A DNA stretch of 64,000 bases from Acetobacter nitrogenifigens DSM 23921 = NBRC 105050 (GCF_000429165.1 NZ_AUBI01000001.1:248001-312000); one strand, 5' to 3'; shown: positions 27,258 through 36,651, counted from the stretch's first letter. Notes: a model not told the origin generated them from the sequence alone. Numbers and translations are program-made.

Positions 27258-27521
27258 TCTGACCTCGCTTGCCTGTGGACCCGCGCGGGCCTCGTTCTGT
27301 GTCTAGGGGCGGATAGCCTCTCCGCGCCGCCGAGAAAAGCCCCGAAGCCAAAAGCCGGGCTGCGCCAGCCGCCAGCATGCGACAGGCACAACCGGCCTAA
27401 ACGCATATGTCGGGCCGCCCGAGCCTTGTGGCCAACCGTCGCTCCCCGGGCCCGTCAACGGGACGCGTATGATTTTGGCGTTTCGCGATCTCCTTCCGCA
27501 CGTCCCGAAAGCGAAGCCGAA

Positions 27522-29711
27522 ATGCACATCATGGACGACGAGATGCCCCCTCTTAGATACCGATATATTGTGAAATTCACGACATCCACGGCGCTATCAA
27601 TGCGCGCCGCGCCCGCATTGGCAGGACTGGCGCTTTTTCTTTCGCTTGCGGACGCCGCCAGCGCGGCCTCGACATTACAAGTCACATCCATCAACGCCAG
27701 CGCACTTATCGCCGGGACGGGTCAGACGCTCGGCGGTCTGGTTACGGCCGAATCTCAGGCGGCCGCGGCCGTCGCTACGGCCCAGAGCACGGCAACGCAG
27801 GCCAACGCCAGCGCCAACGCGGCCATACCCTTGTCGCAAAAAGGCGCCGCAGGCGGGGTCGCCACACTCGACGCCTCCGGCAATGTGACTGCGCCGCTCT
27901 CGACGACATCAGCCGCTGCGTCCCTCAGTTCGACTATCGGATGGAATTCCGCGCTGACATGGGCGATAAACTCCGGAACTGGCACACAGTACGCCAACCC
28001 CAAAATAGCGGCCAACCAGCCGTGGCAAATGGGAACGGACTCGTCAGGAACAGCAGTGTATGACGACTACCTCCCTCCCACGCATCTGCGTCTCGGCGGG
28101 TCGCAAGAATTCGACGGAGTTCCGCTCTTTGTGCACAACGTTCCCTATGGTCCAGACGACATGGGGGTGGTTGATGGCGTCTTCATGCAATCTGAGAACA
28201 TGCGTGGTTCGGAGGCTGGCGTAGGACCTGACGGCGCGAGCGGAATTGCGTCATACGACAATTTCGACGCCGTGGCGCGCTACACCTTCGCCGGAACCAA
28301 TTCCCCGATTTTCGTCGCCACCGGCGCCGCGGTCACAGCGCCGGACGGCCTGACGCACACGCCGACATTCACCGCGACCGGCGCCACCTTCGCAAATCCG
28401 CTTCCTGCATCTTGGTCCAACTGGATTACCAACCACCCGCACGTACGGATGATGACCAACGAACTGGGCTCATCGAGCGGATATATCAAAACCTACGCGG
28501 GACAACTCACAGGTTACACGACCAACTCCGCAGGACTCGTAACAGCAATCAGCACCGACGGTTGGCGTATTTTCAACGCATCCGCTTCGACAACCAACCA
28601 GATTCCCGGGACAAGCACTGTAGACGGCTCTACCGCTGCCCTGGATACCGTATGGTCTGACTTTCAAGCGCCAGCGATCATGTTTGGGGTCTACACAAAA
28701 GCATTTGGCGAAAACGTCATATGCTCGCTCCCCGGCCCTACTCCGAACGCATCCCCCGGAGATATCAACTATCCCACCGGCAACGCCAACAATCAGGTGC
28801 GTAGCTGCGAAGGAATTGAATATGATCTCTGGAATAATGACACCACTGGAAACACCGCATATATGCGCGGCATAACCGTAGCGTATAGCGGAAACACGTC
28901 GCCCACAGCGGACAGTTACGATATGGATCTCGCTGGCGGCAATGCAACTATGCTCAACATCGCGGGCGAGTGGTATTCGGCAAATATTTCCTCGCGCCCC
29001 TTTTCATCCGCTGGTTATGGCGGTCCGGCTTATGCGGCAGGTTCGCAGTCAGTCATTGCCGATTTTGATCAATCCAATCGCCCGGGATGGGATGCTGACT
29101 CAGCGTTTCCTACATATTCGCACAACATGAGAGTGACTCTGTGGAATACACGCAACACAAATGACACCTCCAACACCAATGACTACAACGATATCACAAC
29201 AAGTCTCGGCGTACAGGTCGATGGCCATGCCAGTCCGACATTAGCCATGGATGGTACCATACAAGAACATTTGGAATTCAATCCGAGTAATTTTCCGAAC
29301 GGCATCGCACTATGCGGGTATCAGATCTGCGGTTTCGCTATAAATGGTTCCGGTAACGCACAGTTTAGTGCCGATGCGAATATATTATCTGGAAAATCAC
29401 TTCTGTTCACGAATACAAAAGGAACACAGATAGGCTCACTTTACGGCGGCACGGACGGTGCGATACATATTAGTTCTACAACAGGAAGCACAGGTATTAT
29501 TGCGGTTGCCGCAAAAATACGCGCAAGTGGAGCTATAAACGCTGGGAACGTGACTTACTCTACTTTGCCCTCATCCAGCGCAGCCGTCGGCGATCAAGAT
29601 TACTGCACCGATTGCTACTCCACATCGAATTCATCAGCCACAAAAGGCGTTCCCGTATGGTGGAACGGATCAAACTGGACCGACGCCCTAGGCAATACTG
29701 TAAACCATTAA
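27522..29711 (+). CDS. Large exported tail-fibre-like protein
   Basis: About 729 residues from the ATG at 27522. In-frame ATGs at 27531 and 27600 are alternatives, and the last gives a clean signal peptide (MRAAPALAGLALFLSLADA before SAAS). Ala/Ser/Thr-rich repeats (about 50-140) of the kind found in phage tail-fibre shafts lead to a large Gly/Asn/Tyr-rich domain. A C-terminal segment (TKGVPVWWNGSNWTDALGN) resembles the chaperone-free tips of tail fibres. A signal peptide is unusual for a phage protein and suggests an exported or surface protein. The sequence becomes AT-richer toward its 3' end, merging into the AT-rich flagellar region. The function is unknown. Confidence 0.7.
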   Translation: MHIMDDEMPPLRYRYIVKFTTSTALSMRAAPALAGLALFLSLADAASAASTLQVTSINASALIAGTGQTLGGLVTAESQAAAAVATAQSTATQANASANAAIPLSQKGAAGGVATLDASGNVTAPLSTTSAAASLSSTIGWNSALTWAINSGTGTQYANPKIAANQPWQMGTDSSGTAVYDDYLPPTHLRLGGSQEFDGVPLFVHNVPYGPDDMGVVDGVFMQSENMRGSEAGVGPDGASGIASYDNFDAVARYTFAGTNSPIFVATGAAVTAPDGLTHTPTFTATGATFANPLPASWSNWITNHPHVRMMTNELGSSSGYIKTYAGQLTGYTTNSAGLVTAISTDGWRIFNASASTTNQIPGTSTVDGSTAALDTVWSDFQAPAIMFGVYTKAFGENVICSLPGPTPNASPGDINYPTGNANNQVRSCEGIEYDLWNNDTTGNTAYMRGITVAYSGNTSPTADSYDMDLAGGNATMLNIAGEWYSANISSRPFSSAGYGGPAYAAGSQSVIADFDQSNRPGWDADSAFPTYSHNMRVTLWNTRNTNDTSNTNDYNDITTSLGVQVDGHASPTLAMDGTIQEHLEFNPSNFPNGIALCGYQICGFAINGSGNAQFSADANILSGKSLLFTNTKGTQIGSLYGGTDGAIHISSTTGSTGIIAVAAKIRASGAINAGNVTYSTLPSSSAAVGDQDYCTDCYSTSNSSATKGVPVWWNGSNWTDALGNTVNH

Positions 29712-29730
29712 ATCCATAAATATTAAAAAA

Positions 29731-29764
29731 TCAGTGAGAACGCGCTTTTGAGCGCGCTCACTGA
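29731..29764 (+). terminator. Intrinsic terminator after the exported protein gene
   Basis: An inverted repeat TCAGTGAG / CTCACTGA encloses an inner stem CGCGCT / AGCGCG with a TTTG loop and a 2-base bulge. It starts 20 bases after the stop, and T-rich sequence follows. It may serve both converging transcripts, this gene and flhF. Confidence 0.85.
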
Positions 29765-29892
29765 GCCTCCCAATTATAATTTTATTCTTTTAACAAGACA
29801 TAGTTAAAAAACATATCTCATCTCAATAGATCGCCTTTCCCTACATAACATACAAAATTTTTCTTAAATTGAAGATTGTGCTATGAAAAATA

Positions 29893-30669
29893 TCAATATA
29901 TTTCCCTCCCCAACATAGCAGGATCACCCTGATGAAGCAATCTCGAACTCAAATACTCTGGAGTAAGTCGTCTTAATCCCTCTACGATATTCGAACCGAC
30001 GCCCGCTTCCGTCAATGCCAAACCACATGCAGCGGCAGCAACAATGTTTCCAACACGCCGGCTTTGATCGAATTTAGTTGCGATCATCATTTTGGTCCGA
30101 GCTTTTTGAAATATCTCCGCTATATCAGCTGACTCTTCAGCGTCCATACCAGCTGGAAGCGTAAGACATAGCTGCGCCCGCGCAATTGCGCGAATTTCAA
30201 CAAGAATAGCGTGAGCGTCAGCGCCATAAACGTCTAACGCTTCGGTATCTATTAGAACAGGTTGCCCATCCTTGCGTTCACGTAAAATCAACTTTAAACT
30301 CGAAACATCAATAGCATGAAAGTACTGAATGTTCAGTTGCGTCATATGGGCCTGTAATACACGAGCACCAATCGAGATCGCACGCTCCACACTTATGACA
30401 AGCGGCTGAGCACCACCAGCTTTCAAACGAGCTGCTAGCTTCACGACTGTAAGTGTTTTACCGGAGCCCGCGCCTCCCACCAAAGCTATGGGGGATTTTC
30501 CCGGAAGAAAAGAAAATTTTCCAAATGATATTATATTACACAAAGAACTCTGTAGGTACTTCTGGTTAAAATTTGAGGCCAAAATTTTTGGAACACCATG
30601 CCACAGTAATCTCTCTAAGATCTCTAAATCTTTACCGTCGTTTCGCACTACACACACCTCATACATCAC
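29893..30669 (-). CDS. flhF: Flagellar SRP-like GTPase (short form)
   Basis: 258 residues. The P-loop is VGGAGSGKTLTVVKLAARL, followed by an insertion-box-like stretch, the VLIDTEALD switch, and the TKFDQSRRVGNIVAAA motif of the SRP-GTPase family, which binds guanine. The end (GLALTEAGVGSNIVEGLRRLTPEYLSSRLL) is FlhF-like. FlhF places polar flagella and recruits FliF. The usual basic N-terminal domain of FlhF is almost missing: only about 55 residues precede the G domain, so this is a shortened version. Codons are AT-rich. It lies 446 bases after flhA on the same strand. Confidence 0.8.
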   Translation of the reverse strand: MMYEVCVVRNDGKDLEILERLLWHGVPKILASNFNQKYLQSSLCNIISFGKFSFLPGKSPIALVGGAGSGKTLTVVKLAARLKAGGAQPLVISVERAISIGARVLQAHMTQLNIQYFHAIDVSSLKLILRERKDGQPVLIDTEALDVYGADAHAILVEIRAIARAQLCLTLPAGMDAEESADIAEIFQKARTKMMIATKFDQSRRVGNIVAAAACGLALTEAGVGSNIVEGLRRLTPEYLSSRLLHQGDPAMLGREIY

Positions 30670-31115
30670 GACACAGAATTCATTGTTGATTTCGTATCAG
30701 AAATTCATTGACTTTAATTTTCATGCCAAACTGCATAAAATCTGCAATTGTACTTTATTAAAACATTACTAAATCGAATTTGAAATCTGGATTTTATACA
30801 GAACTTTTCATTTCTTATTAATAATAAAAAAATTATAAATATACCTTTCTAAAACATTCGGACGATCTGGAGTAAAATCACACAATTGAACAACCAGAGC
30901 CTCTTTATCGGGTCAACCGCTTCCATCCGATCGAATTATGCTTTAGGCACGTCGTATCGACGCCCAAAGAAATCGAATTTTATCCGTCTAACAAAAAATC
31001 GCTTCAAAATAAAAGCCTCATGAATTAAAAACATTTTTCAAAAAATCACCAATCATTAAGTACAAAATATTAACTATACAAATAGAATATCATACAATAA
31101 AATTACGGACAAAAT
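30670..31115. other. AT-rich intergenic stretch between flhA and flhF
   Basis: 446 bases, very AT-rich with only a slightly GC-richer island at about 30890-30960. No open frame or RNA gene could be supported. It presumably holds the flhA 3' end and the flhF promoter, but no convincing -35/-10 or sigma-54 -24/-12 pair was found. Confidence 0.5.
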
Positions 31116-33224
31116 TTAACGAATTGTTGCAATAGTTTTTATTTTAGCACGTGGCGCAATTTCAGTTTGAGCGAGGACTGGAGTCGTCAACCTCAATCTT
31201 TCCAATATAGCGTGAACAGCAGTCCTAATTCCTCCGCCAACAATCAAAACAGGCACCTCTCCCACTCCAGCTGTTTGATCCAAAACAGCCTTTAAGCGAC
31301 CAATAAGTTCATTCAATTTTGAGGGAGCTAACGCCAATTGCCTATCATCTGGGGGGCCGACCATGCTGTCCTGAAGCAACTCCTCCCACTCCGAACTTAG
31401 GGCAATCAAGGGAATATAACCATTAGGCCCGGTATAAGCCGCGCTAATTTGTCTACACAGTCGCGTCCGAACATGTGAAGTTAATTGCGACACAGAACGC
31501 ATGCCCTGACCACATCCCTCTTGTATGCTTTCAAGGATCGCAGAAATGTCCCGAATAGAGACTCTCTCGGATAGTAACCCCTGCATTACACGTTGCACCG
31601 CACTCAACGATATTTGGGACGGAATCAGATCTGAAACAAGTTTTTGTTGATCTCGCGGTATTTCGTCGAGAAGTTTTTGCATTTCTGAATATGTTAGCAA
31701 ATCCGAAATATTTTCGCGCACTAACTCACTTAAATGAGTAATAATAACACTAACAGGGTCAACAACTGTATAGTTTTTAAAGGTAGCTTTCTCACGCAAG
31801 CTAACATCAACCCATATTGCTTGAATGCCGAATGCTGGCTCCCTCGTTTCTTCGCCCGGCAAATCAGGCATACCGCCTTTGGAATTCATAACCAACAAAC
31901 GATTCGGACGAACCTCTCCGCCACCAACTTCAATTTCTTTAATCTTTAAAGAATATTTATCCGAACTTAACTGCAAATTATCTTGAATTCTAATGGATGG
32001 CAATATGAATCCCAGTTCCGTAGCGATTGTTTTTCTTAAAATTTTGATTTGCTCCGCAAGCTGTGGATTTTCTCCACCAGCTAAACCTAATAAGCCAAAA
32101 CCTAATTCCAAACGAATCATGTCAATTCTAAGGGATTCTGCTATCGGCGGCTCGACGGACGTGAGAGAAACCTGCGCGGTCGAAGATATATCCTCGACCT
32201 CACTGACCGGGCGCTTATATCTTGACCATGCGGCCGCTCCACACATCCCTCCCAAAGCCAAGAACGGGAGCGTTGGTAGACCAGGTATGACCGCAAGTAT
32301 CATCGCAACACTTCCGGCAAGAGCAAGCGGTTTCGAGCCCCCCCCTAACTGTCGTACCAACGTAACATCAGCCCCTCCCTCAGTACCTCCTTTTGTAACC
32401 ACGATACCGGATGCAGTCGAAACCAGCAGCGCCGGAATTTGTGACACAAGACCGTCACCAATAGTTAGCGTTGTAAATGCCGACGCAGCATCTCTCAGCG
32501 GCATCCCGTGTCGAATTACACCAATCGTCAGCCCACCAAGAATATTGATCGCAGTAATAATCAAACCTGCAATCGCATCACCCCTCACAAATTTAGCGGC
32601 GCCATCCATAGAACCATAAAATCCACTCTCTTCTTCCAATTCGCGACGTTTCTTACGGGCTATTTTATCTGAGATCGCCCCAGACGCTAATTCTGCGTCG
32701 ATAGCCATTTGCTTTCCAGGCATAGAATCCAGAGAAAATCGAGCGGCAACTTCCGCAATGCGACCAGACCCCTTTGTAATTACCATAAAATTTACAATAA
32801 GAAGGATTGAAAAGAGAATTCCACCTATAACAACGTCCCCTCCCATCAAAAAACCACCGAATGCGGCTACAACATGCCCCGCTGCATACACACCTTCGCT
32901 TCCATGCGCCAAAATCAAGCGGGTAGTCGCAACTTCCAGGGAAAGTCTCAACAAAGTTGTTAAAAGCAACAGTGTTGGGAATGATGTAAAATCTAATGGT
33001 TTTTTTAAAAAAAGTGCCACCATCAAAATTAAAACTGACGAAGTGATGGAAATAGATAAACCGGTATCAAGAATGAACGTGGGTAGAGGAATAATTAAAA
33101 TAGACAAAAGAGCGGTCACCGCCAACGCCAGCCCTACGTCCGTTCCTGGAACGAGCCGTTTCCACGCCCCAGAAGTAATATTCTTAATTTTAAATAGTTT
33201 ATTAATATTTCTATAAATTATCAT
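31116..33224 (-). CDS. flhA: Flagellar export gate protein FlhA
   Basis: A 702-residue component of the flagellar type III export gate. The N-terminal half contains about eight membrane segments (VGLALAVTALLSILIIPLPTFILD, ITSSVLILMVALFL, AFGGFLMGGDVVIGGILFSILLIVNFMVI). Its conserved loop ARFSLDSMPGKQMAIDAELASGAI precedes the FlhA cytoplasmic domain that docks chaperone-substrate complexes. Length is typical (about 690-700). It starts 42 bases downstream of flbD. Codon use is much more AT-rich than in the flanking core genes. Confidence 0.95.
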   Translation of the reverse strand: MIIYRNINKLFKIKNITSGAWKRLVPGTDVGLALAVTALLSILIIPLPTFILDTGLSISITSSVLILMVALFLKKPLDFTSFPTLLLLTTLLRLSLEVATTRLILAHGSEGVYAAGHVVAAFGGFLMGGDVVIGGILFSILLIVNFMVITKGSGRIAEVAARFSLDSMPGKQMAIDAELASGAISDKIARKKRRELEEESGFYGSMDGAAKFVRGDAIAGLIITAINILGGLTIGVIRHGMPLRDAASAFTTLTIGDGLVSQIPALLVSTASGIVVTKGGTEGGADVTLVRQLGGGSKPLALAGSVAMILAVIPGLPTLPFLALGGMCGAAAWSRYKRPVSEVEDISSTAQVSLTSVEPPIAESLRIDMIRLELGFGLLGLAGGENPQLAEQIKILRKTIATELGFILPSIRIQDNLQLSSDKYSLKIKEIEVGGGEVRPNRLLVMNSKGGMPDLPGEETREPAFGIQAIWVDVSLREKATFKNYTVVDPVSVIITHLSELVRENISDLLTYSEMQKLLDEIPRDQQKLVSDLIPSQISLSAVQRVMQGLLSERVSIRDISAILESIQEGCGQGMRSVSQLTSHVRTRLCRQISAAYTGPNGYIPLIALSSEWEELLQDSMVGPPDDRQLALAPSKLNELIGRLKAVLDQTAGVGEVPVLIVGGGIRTAVHAILERLRLTTPVLAQTEIAPRAKIKTIATIR

Positions 33225-33265
33225 AATTATTCCGCTCCACGCGCCGCGTTCTTATATCATTTCAA

Positions 33266-34600
33266 TCATTGTTCCGTGGCTAACCCTAAAGATGGTCGCG
33301 GCACACTCGCCCCTTTACTAGCATAATTTCGTAATTTGTTCCGAAGAGCACGAATGGAAATACCTAAAATAGACGCCGCATGTGTTCGATTTCCGTCAGT
33401 ATATGTGAGCGTATCTAAGATTAGAGCCTGCTCGACATCATCGACACTACTTCCAACCCACGGGTTTGAGTTTACTGCCGCCTTCTCGGTACCTCGAGAA
33501 GATGAAACTTCAGCGACGTTAAAATCCTCGACATTTATTACATCGCATGAAGATAAGAGAACTGCTCGGTGAACAGCGTTCTCTAGCTCTCGAACGTTAC
33601 CTTTCCAAATTCCATTAGTAAGTATCTCATTAGCTTTATCGCTGATGGCCCGCGTCGGTAGACCGTTTAATTTGCAGTATTTCTTACTAAAGTGCTTTGC
33701 GAGCGGAACAATGTCGAGCCGACGTGACCGCAGTGGTGGCACTGTAAGCGAGACGACGTTCAATCGAAAATATAAATCTTCACGAAACCGTCCGTATTTT
33801 ACTTCACTTTTCAGATCACGATTGGATGTTGCTATTATCCTGACATCTAGCGGAATTGATGCGTTACCACCCAGTCTATCTACTTCGCGTTCTTGTATCG
33901 CACGCAAAAGTTTGGCCTGCATCCGTACATCCATTTCGCTTATTTCATCGAGAAGCAAAGTTCCACCATTTGCCGCTTCAAAGCGCCCAACTCGACGGGA
34001 AAGAGCGCCACTAAAGGCCCCTTTTTCGTGTCCAAACAACTCAGATTCGATAAGAGTGTCTGGCAAAGCTGCGCAATTAAACGCCAGGAACGGGCCTTTA
34101 TTTCTGTGCGATTTTTTGTGAATGTATCTAGCTAAAACCTCTTTCCCTGTTCCAGACTCACCGCACACAAGCACAGAGGCGTCAGAAACAGCTACCTTCT
34201 GAACCAGAGACAACAATTGTGACATGGCCGGATCAATACTTATCAATTTGTGTGATTCGTGCGCCACCTCTTGCAAAAAAGAAGCTATTAAATCTGCGTC
34301 AGGGGGAAGAGGTAAGTAATCCTCGGCTCCATCTGAGATAGCCTCTGCCGCCAATGCTGCATTCGCTGGTCCACAAGCTAGTACGGGGACATGAATGCGC
34401 TGGCTCGCAAGTCCATTCACAAGTGAGCGAATTCCGCACTCAACCTCGCAAATAGCAAGATGATGATTTCCGTGTGAGCAAGCCCGATCTATCGCTTTGG
34501 AAACGGTTTCCTCGTGATCTACCTGTATGCCTCGCCCGATGACGACATTCGCAGCCTGCCCGAGTCGCCCCCGGAGACACCCGACGATAAGAACACGCAT
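33266..34600 (-). CDS. flbD: Sigma-54-dependent flagellar regulator FlbD
   Basis: 444 residues. It has a receiver-like N-terminus without a convincing phospho-acceptor Asp (LAICEVECG), an AAA+ domain with Walker A GESGTGKE, the sigma-54 contact loop GAFSGA (GAFTGA with T to S) and Walker B GGTLLLDEISEM, and a Fis-type HTH (DGNRTHAASILGISIRALRNKLRNYA). Position inside a fli/flh cluster and a degenerate receiver fit FlbD of alphaproteobacteria, which activates late flagellar genes and represses fliF. It would bind enhancer-like sites near flagellar promoters. Confidence 0.88.
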   Translation of the reverse strand: MRVLIVGCLRGRLGQAANVVIGRGIQVDHEETVSKAIDRACSHGNHHLAICEVECGIRSLVNGLASQRIHVPVLACGPANAALAAEAISDGAEDYLPLPPDADLIASFLQEVAHESHKLISIDPAMSQLLSLVQKVAVSDASVLVCGESGTGKEVLARYIHKKSHRNKGPFLAFNCAALPDTLIESELFGHEKGAFSGALSRRVGRFEAANGGTLLLDEISEMDVRMQAKLLRAIQEREVDRLGGNASIPLDVRIIATSNRDLKSEVKYGRFREDLYFRLNVVSLTVPPLRSRRLDIVPLAKHFSKKYCKLNGLPTRAISDKANEILTNGIWKGNVRELENAVHRAVLLSSCDVINVEDFNVAEVSSSRGTEKAAVNSNPWVGSSVDDVEQALILDTLTYTDGNRTHAASILGISIRALRNKLRNYASKGASVPRPSLGLATEQ

Positions 34601-34609
34601 ATTAAATTC

Positions 34610-34933
34610 TCACGTTTTTTTTTCTGATTTTATTATCTCGGTCATAGTCACTCCAAGTCGACTTTCATCAACCATAACGACTTCACCACGCGCGATCAGT
34701 CTGTTATTTACATATATATCGATTGCCTCGCCCACCCTCCGATCTAATTCCACCACTGCTCCCCTACCAAGCTTCAGAAGTTGGCTTACTTGTATCGTTG
34801 ACTTACCCAGAACAGCACTAACTGTTACCGGAATATCGTACACTGCCTCGAGATTATGCGCTTGATTGCCGCTGGCCTCTACGGCGCCAATGTCCAGGTC
34901 GGTTAGCTCATTTAACATAGTCAGATCGCTCAT
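34610..34933 (-). CDS. fliN: Flagellar motor switch protein FliN
   Basis: 107 residues. The C-terminal SpoA/surface-presentation domain (VYDIPVTVSAVLGKSTIQVSQLLKLGRGAVVELDRRVGEAIDIYVNNRLIARGEVVMVDESRLGVTMTEII) is near full identity to the FliN pattern and covers most of the protein. FliN forms the lower C-ring with FliG/FliM and docks FliH. It sits 22 bases after the fliH C-terminal frame. Confidence 0.95.
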   Translation of the reverse strand: MSDLTMLNELTDLDIGAVEASGNQAHNLEAVYDIPVTVSAVLGKSTIQVSQLLKLGRGAVVELDRRVGEAIDIYVNNRLIARGEVVMVDESRLGVTMTEIIKSEKKT

Positions 34934-34955
34934 TTATTACTCCTATACTTTCAGA

Positions 34956-35369
34956 TTATTTGGTAAAGTCACCTGCGACATACATGAGTATATCTTTTGT
35001 TGCGGATTCGACATCTCGAATCAAATGGCCATCCGGCCAAATTATTTCTATATCCGAAGGACCTAATTTCTCAGATTGTTCGACAGTTATCCACGGAGCT
35101 TGGAAAATCTTTGAAACATCGTCATGCTTAGTAATCGCGTCGAATGTCAGTGGATTAATTATCACTGTAATTTTGAAATTATTTTCCAATAGAGGCAATA
35201 TTTTATTACAAATACCAGCTACCACATCTTCTGCGGCAATATTCTCAATGACAGGGAATGTCGAAAAAAAGGAATAAAACAAGGATTTAGATAGTGATTC
35301 AGAATAAATTTTTACTTCACTCAAAAACAATTTATCTAAATTGCAGATTTTTTCACGTATTTTTTTAGG
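34956..35369 (-). pseudogene. fliH: fliH C-terminal reading frame (-1 frame)
   Basis: An open frame from 35369, with no ATG/GTG start near its beginning; the first usable start is a TTG at 35330. Starting from Ile at 35360 it encodes 134 residues. The part FSTFPVIENIAAEDVVAGICNKILPLLENNFKITVIINP through the VEQSEKLGPSDIEIIWPDGHLIRD end is the C-terminal domain of FliH, the regulator of the export ATPase FliI. It overlaps the upstream fliH frame in the -1 phase at an A7 run. The joined product would have about 225 residues, a normal FliH length. It is either frameshift-expressed or broken, or a sequencing error in a homopolymer. Confidence 0.75.
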
Positions 35370-35632
35370 CTATATTGAATTTCTTCTTTTTCTTTTTTAT
35401 TTGCATCTTCAATCATTTTTGTATTCGAGAGCGCCACCGCCTCCGCGACCGCGTGGTTCAAATGCTCTTGCGAATAAATCAACTCTTCCAGACTCTCGGC
35501 AGGAATATTTCTTGCTATCTCCTTATCCACTTCGTTTTCTACGTCTTTCTTTTCTACAACATTTTCCGAAAAATCGTCTCCAAAAGTAAATTTCTTAAAA
35601 AATGACACTCTACTATTTTCAACCCACATCAT
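35336..35632 (-). CDS. fliH: fliH N-terminal reading frame, ends in premature stop
   Basis: 98 residues starting with an ATG that overlaps the fliG stop by four bases (ATGA). The middle (SLEELIYSQEHLNHAVAEAVALSN, then a Lys/Glu-rich coiled coil) is like the N-terminal half of FliH. After Lys91 the frame runs through YVKKSAI to a stop. The codons at 35360-35368 read CTA AAA AAA, an in-phase A AAA AAA slippery heptamer. A -1 shift there continues directly into the C-terminal FliH frame. Without a shift this would be an N-terminal fragment without the FliI-binding domain. Confidence 0.75.
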   Translation of the reverse strand: MMWVENSRVSFFKKFTFGDDFSENVVEKKDVENEVDKEIARNIPAESLEELIYSQEHLNHAVAEAVALSNTKMIEDANKKEKEEIQYSLKKYVKKSAI

Positions 35633-36651
35633 AAGATCACTTCGTTATTTTCAGATGTAGGAGTGATGTCTATTTCCCCTTGATTGGCCAACATTTTGAC
35701 CGTTGCGACTATTTCGGCTTGAGCCGCATCGACATCTTTCACTTTCACTGGACCCAGAGATTGGATTTCGTCTTGCAAAATTTTTCCCGCTCTTCCGGTC
35801 ATTGCTGACAGGAACAATCTTCGCACATCTTCCGATGCGCCTTTCAGTGCTAAGGGCAGACGCTCTCGATCCGCATCTCTCATCACTCTCATGATTGACT
35901 CCGGCGGAAGTCTTTTCATATCTTCGAAAGTAAACATAAGAGCTTTAATACGTTCCGCATCTTCAAGATTTCGTCTTTCCAGGGCATTCATAAACTGCCC
36001 TTCGATTTTTCTTTCGAAGCTATTGAATATTTCAGCGAGAAGTTCGTGGCTATCTCTCTTTGTAGATCGCGCCAGATTCGCAATAAATTCAGAGCGTAGC
36101 GTCGCTTCTACGCTGTCGATCACGTCACGTTGAACGTTTTCCATACGCAACATACGAAGCATTACATCGACTGCGAATTCTTCCGGTATAAGCGACAGCA
36201 CTCTGGCCGTTTGAGCAGGATTCAAACGACTAAGAATTACGGCTACTGTCTGCGGATATTCGTTTCGCAGGTAATTCGCCAAAACATTTTCAGGAACATT
36301 AGCTAATTTGTCCCACATCGTTCTGCCGGCGGGACCACGTATCTCTTCCATAATCTGGCTGGCCCTATCATCCGACAACGCCCTGCGCAGAATTTTTTCC
36401 GTAGTCTCGTAAGTCCCGACGATCATATCGGTAGATGAAATTGATTTCGTGAATTCTTTACATATAGATTCAACAGTTTCCGCTGGCACTGCTCCGATCG
36501 TCGCCATGGCGGACGAAATTTCCCGTATCTCACTTTCATGCATGAGAGCGATTAACTGCGCAGCGCCTTGATCACCGAGCGCCAGCATGAGTATCGCGGC
36601 TTTTTGGGGGCCTGTTGCCTCTAACTTACCAAGCATAAGACTAACCTTCAA
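35629..36651 (-). CDS. fliG: Flagellar motor switch protein FliG
   Basis: 340 residues, the family length. The N-terminal domain (GPQKAAILMLALGDQGAAQLIALMHE) binds FliF. EEFAVDVMLRMLRMENVQRDVIDSVEATL and the middle EHPQ-like region contact FliM. The C-terminal torque helix (MRVMRDADRERLPLALKGASEDVRRLFLSAMTGRAGKILQDEI) has the charged Arg/Asp/Glu pattern that works against the stator. It overlaps fliF by 11 bases and fliH by 4, so the three are one transcript. Confidence 0.96.
   Translation of the reverse strand: MKVSLMLGKLEATGPQKAAILMLALGDQGAAQLIALMHESEIREISSAMATIGAVPAETVESICKEFTKSISSTDMIVGTYETTEKILRRALSDDRASQIMEEIRGPAGRTMWDKLANVPENVLANYLRNEYPQTVAVILSRLNPAQTARVLSLIPEEFAVDVMLRMLRMENVQRDVIDSVEATLRSEFIANLARSTKRDSHELLAEIFNSFERKIEGQFMNALERRNLEDAERIKALMFTFEDMKRLPPESIMRVMRDADRERLPLALKGASEDVRRLFLSAMTGRAGKILQDEIQSLGPVKVKDVDAAQAEIVATVKMLANQGEIDITPTSENNEVIL

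Noticed and set aside
26196-27521. Long in-frame N-terminal extension (442 codons) of the exported-protein gene
   Set aside because: It is antisense to pheS and has no protein character. The real gene begins at a start with a signal peptide.
30670-30740. TGGCATG-N4-TT on the minus strand upstream of flhF as a sigma-54 promoter
   Set aside because: The invariant GC of the -12 element is missing.
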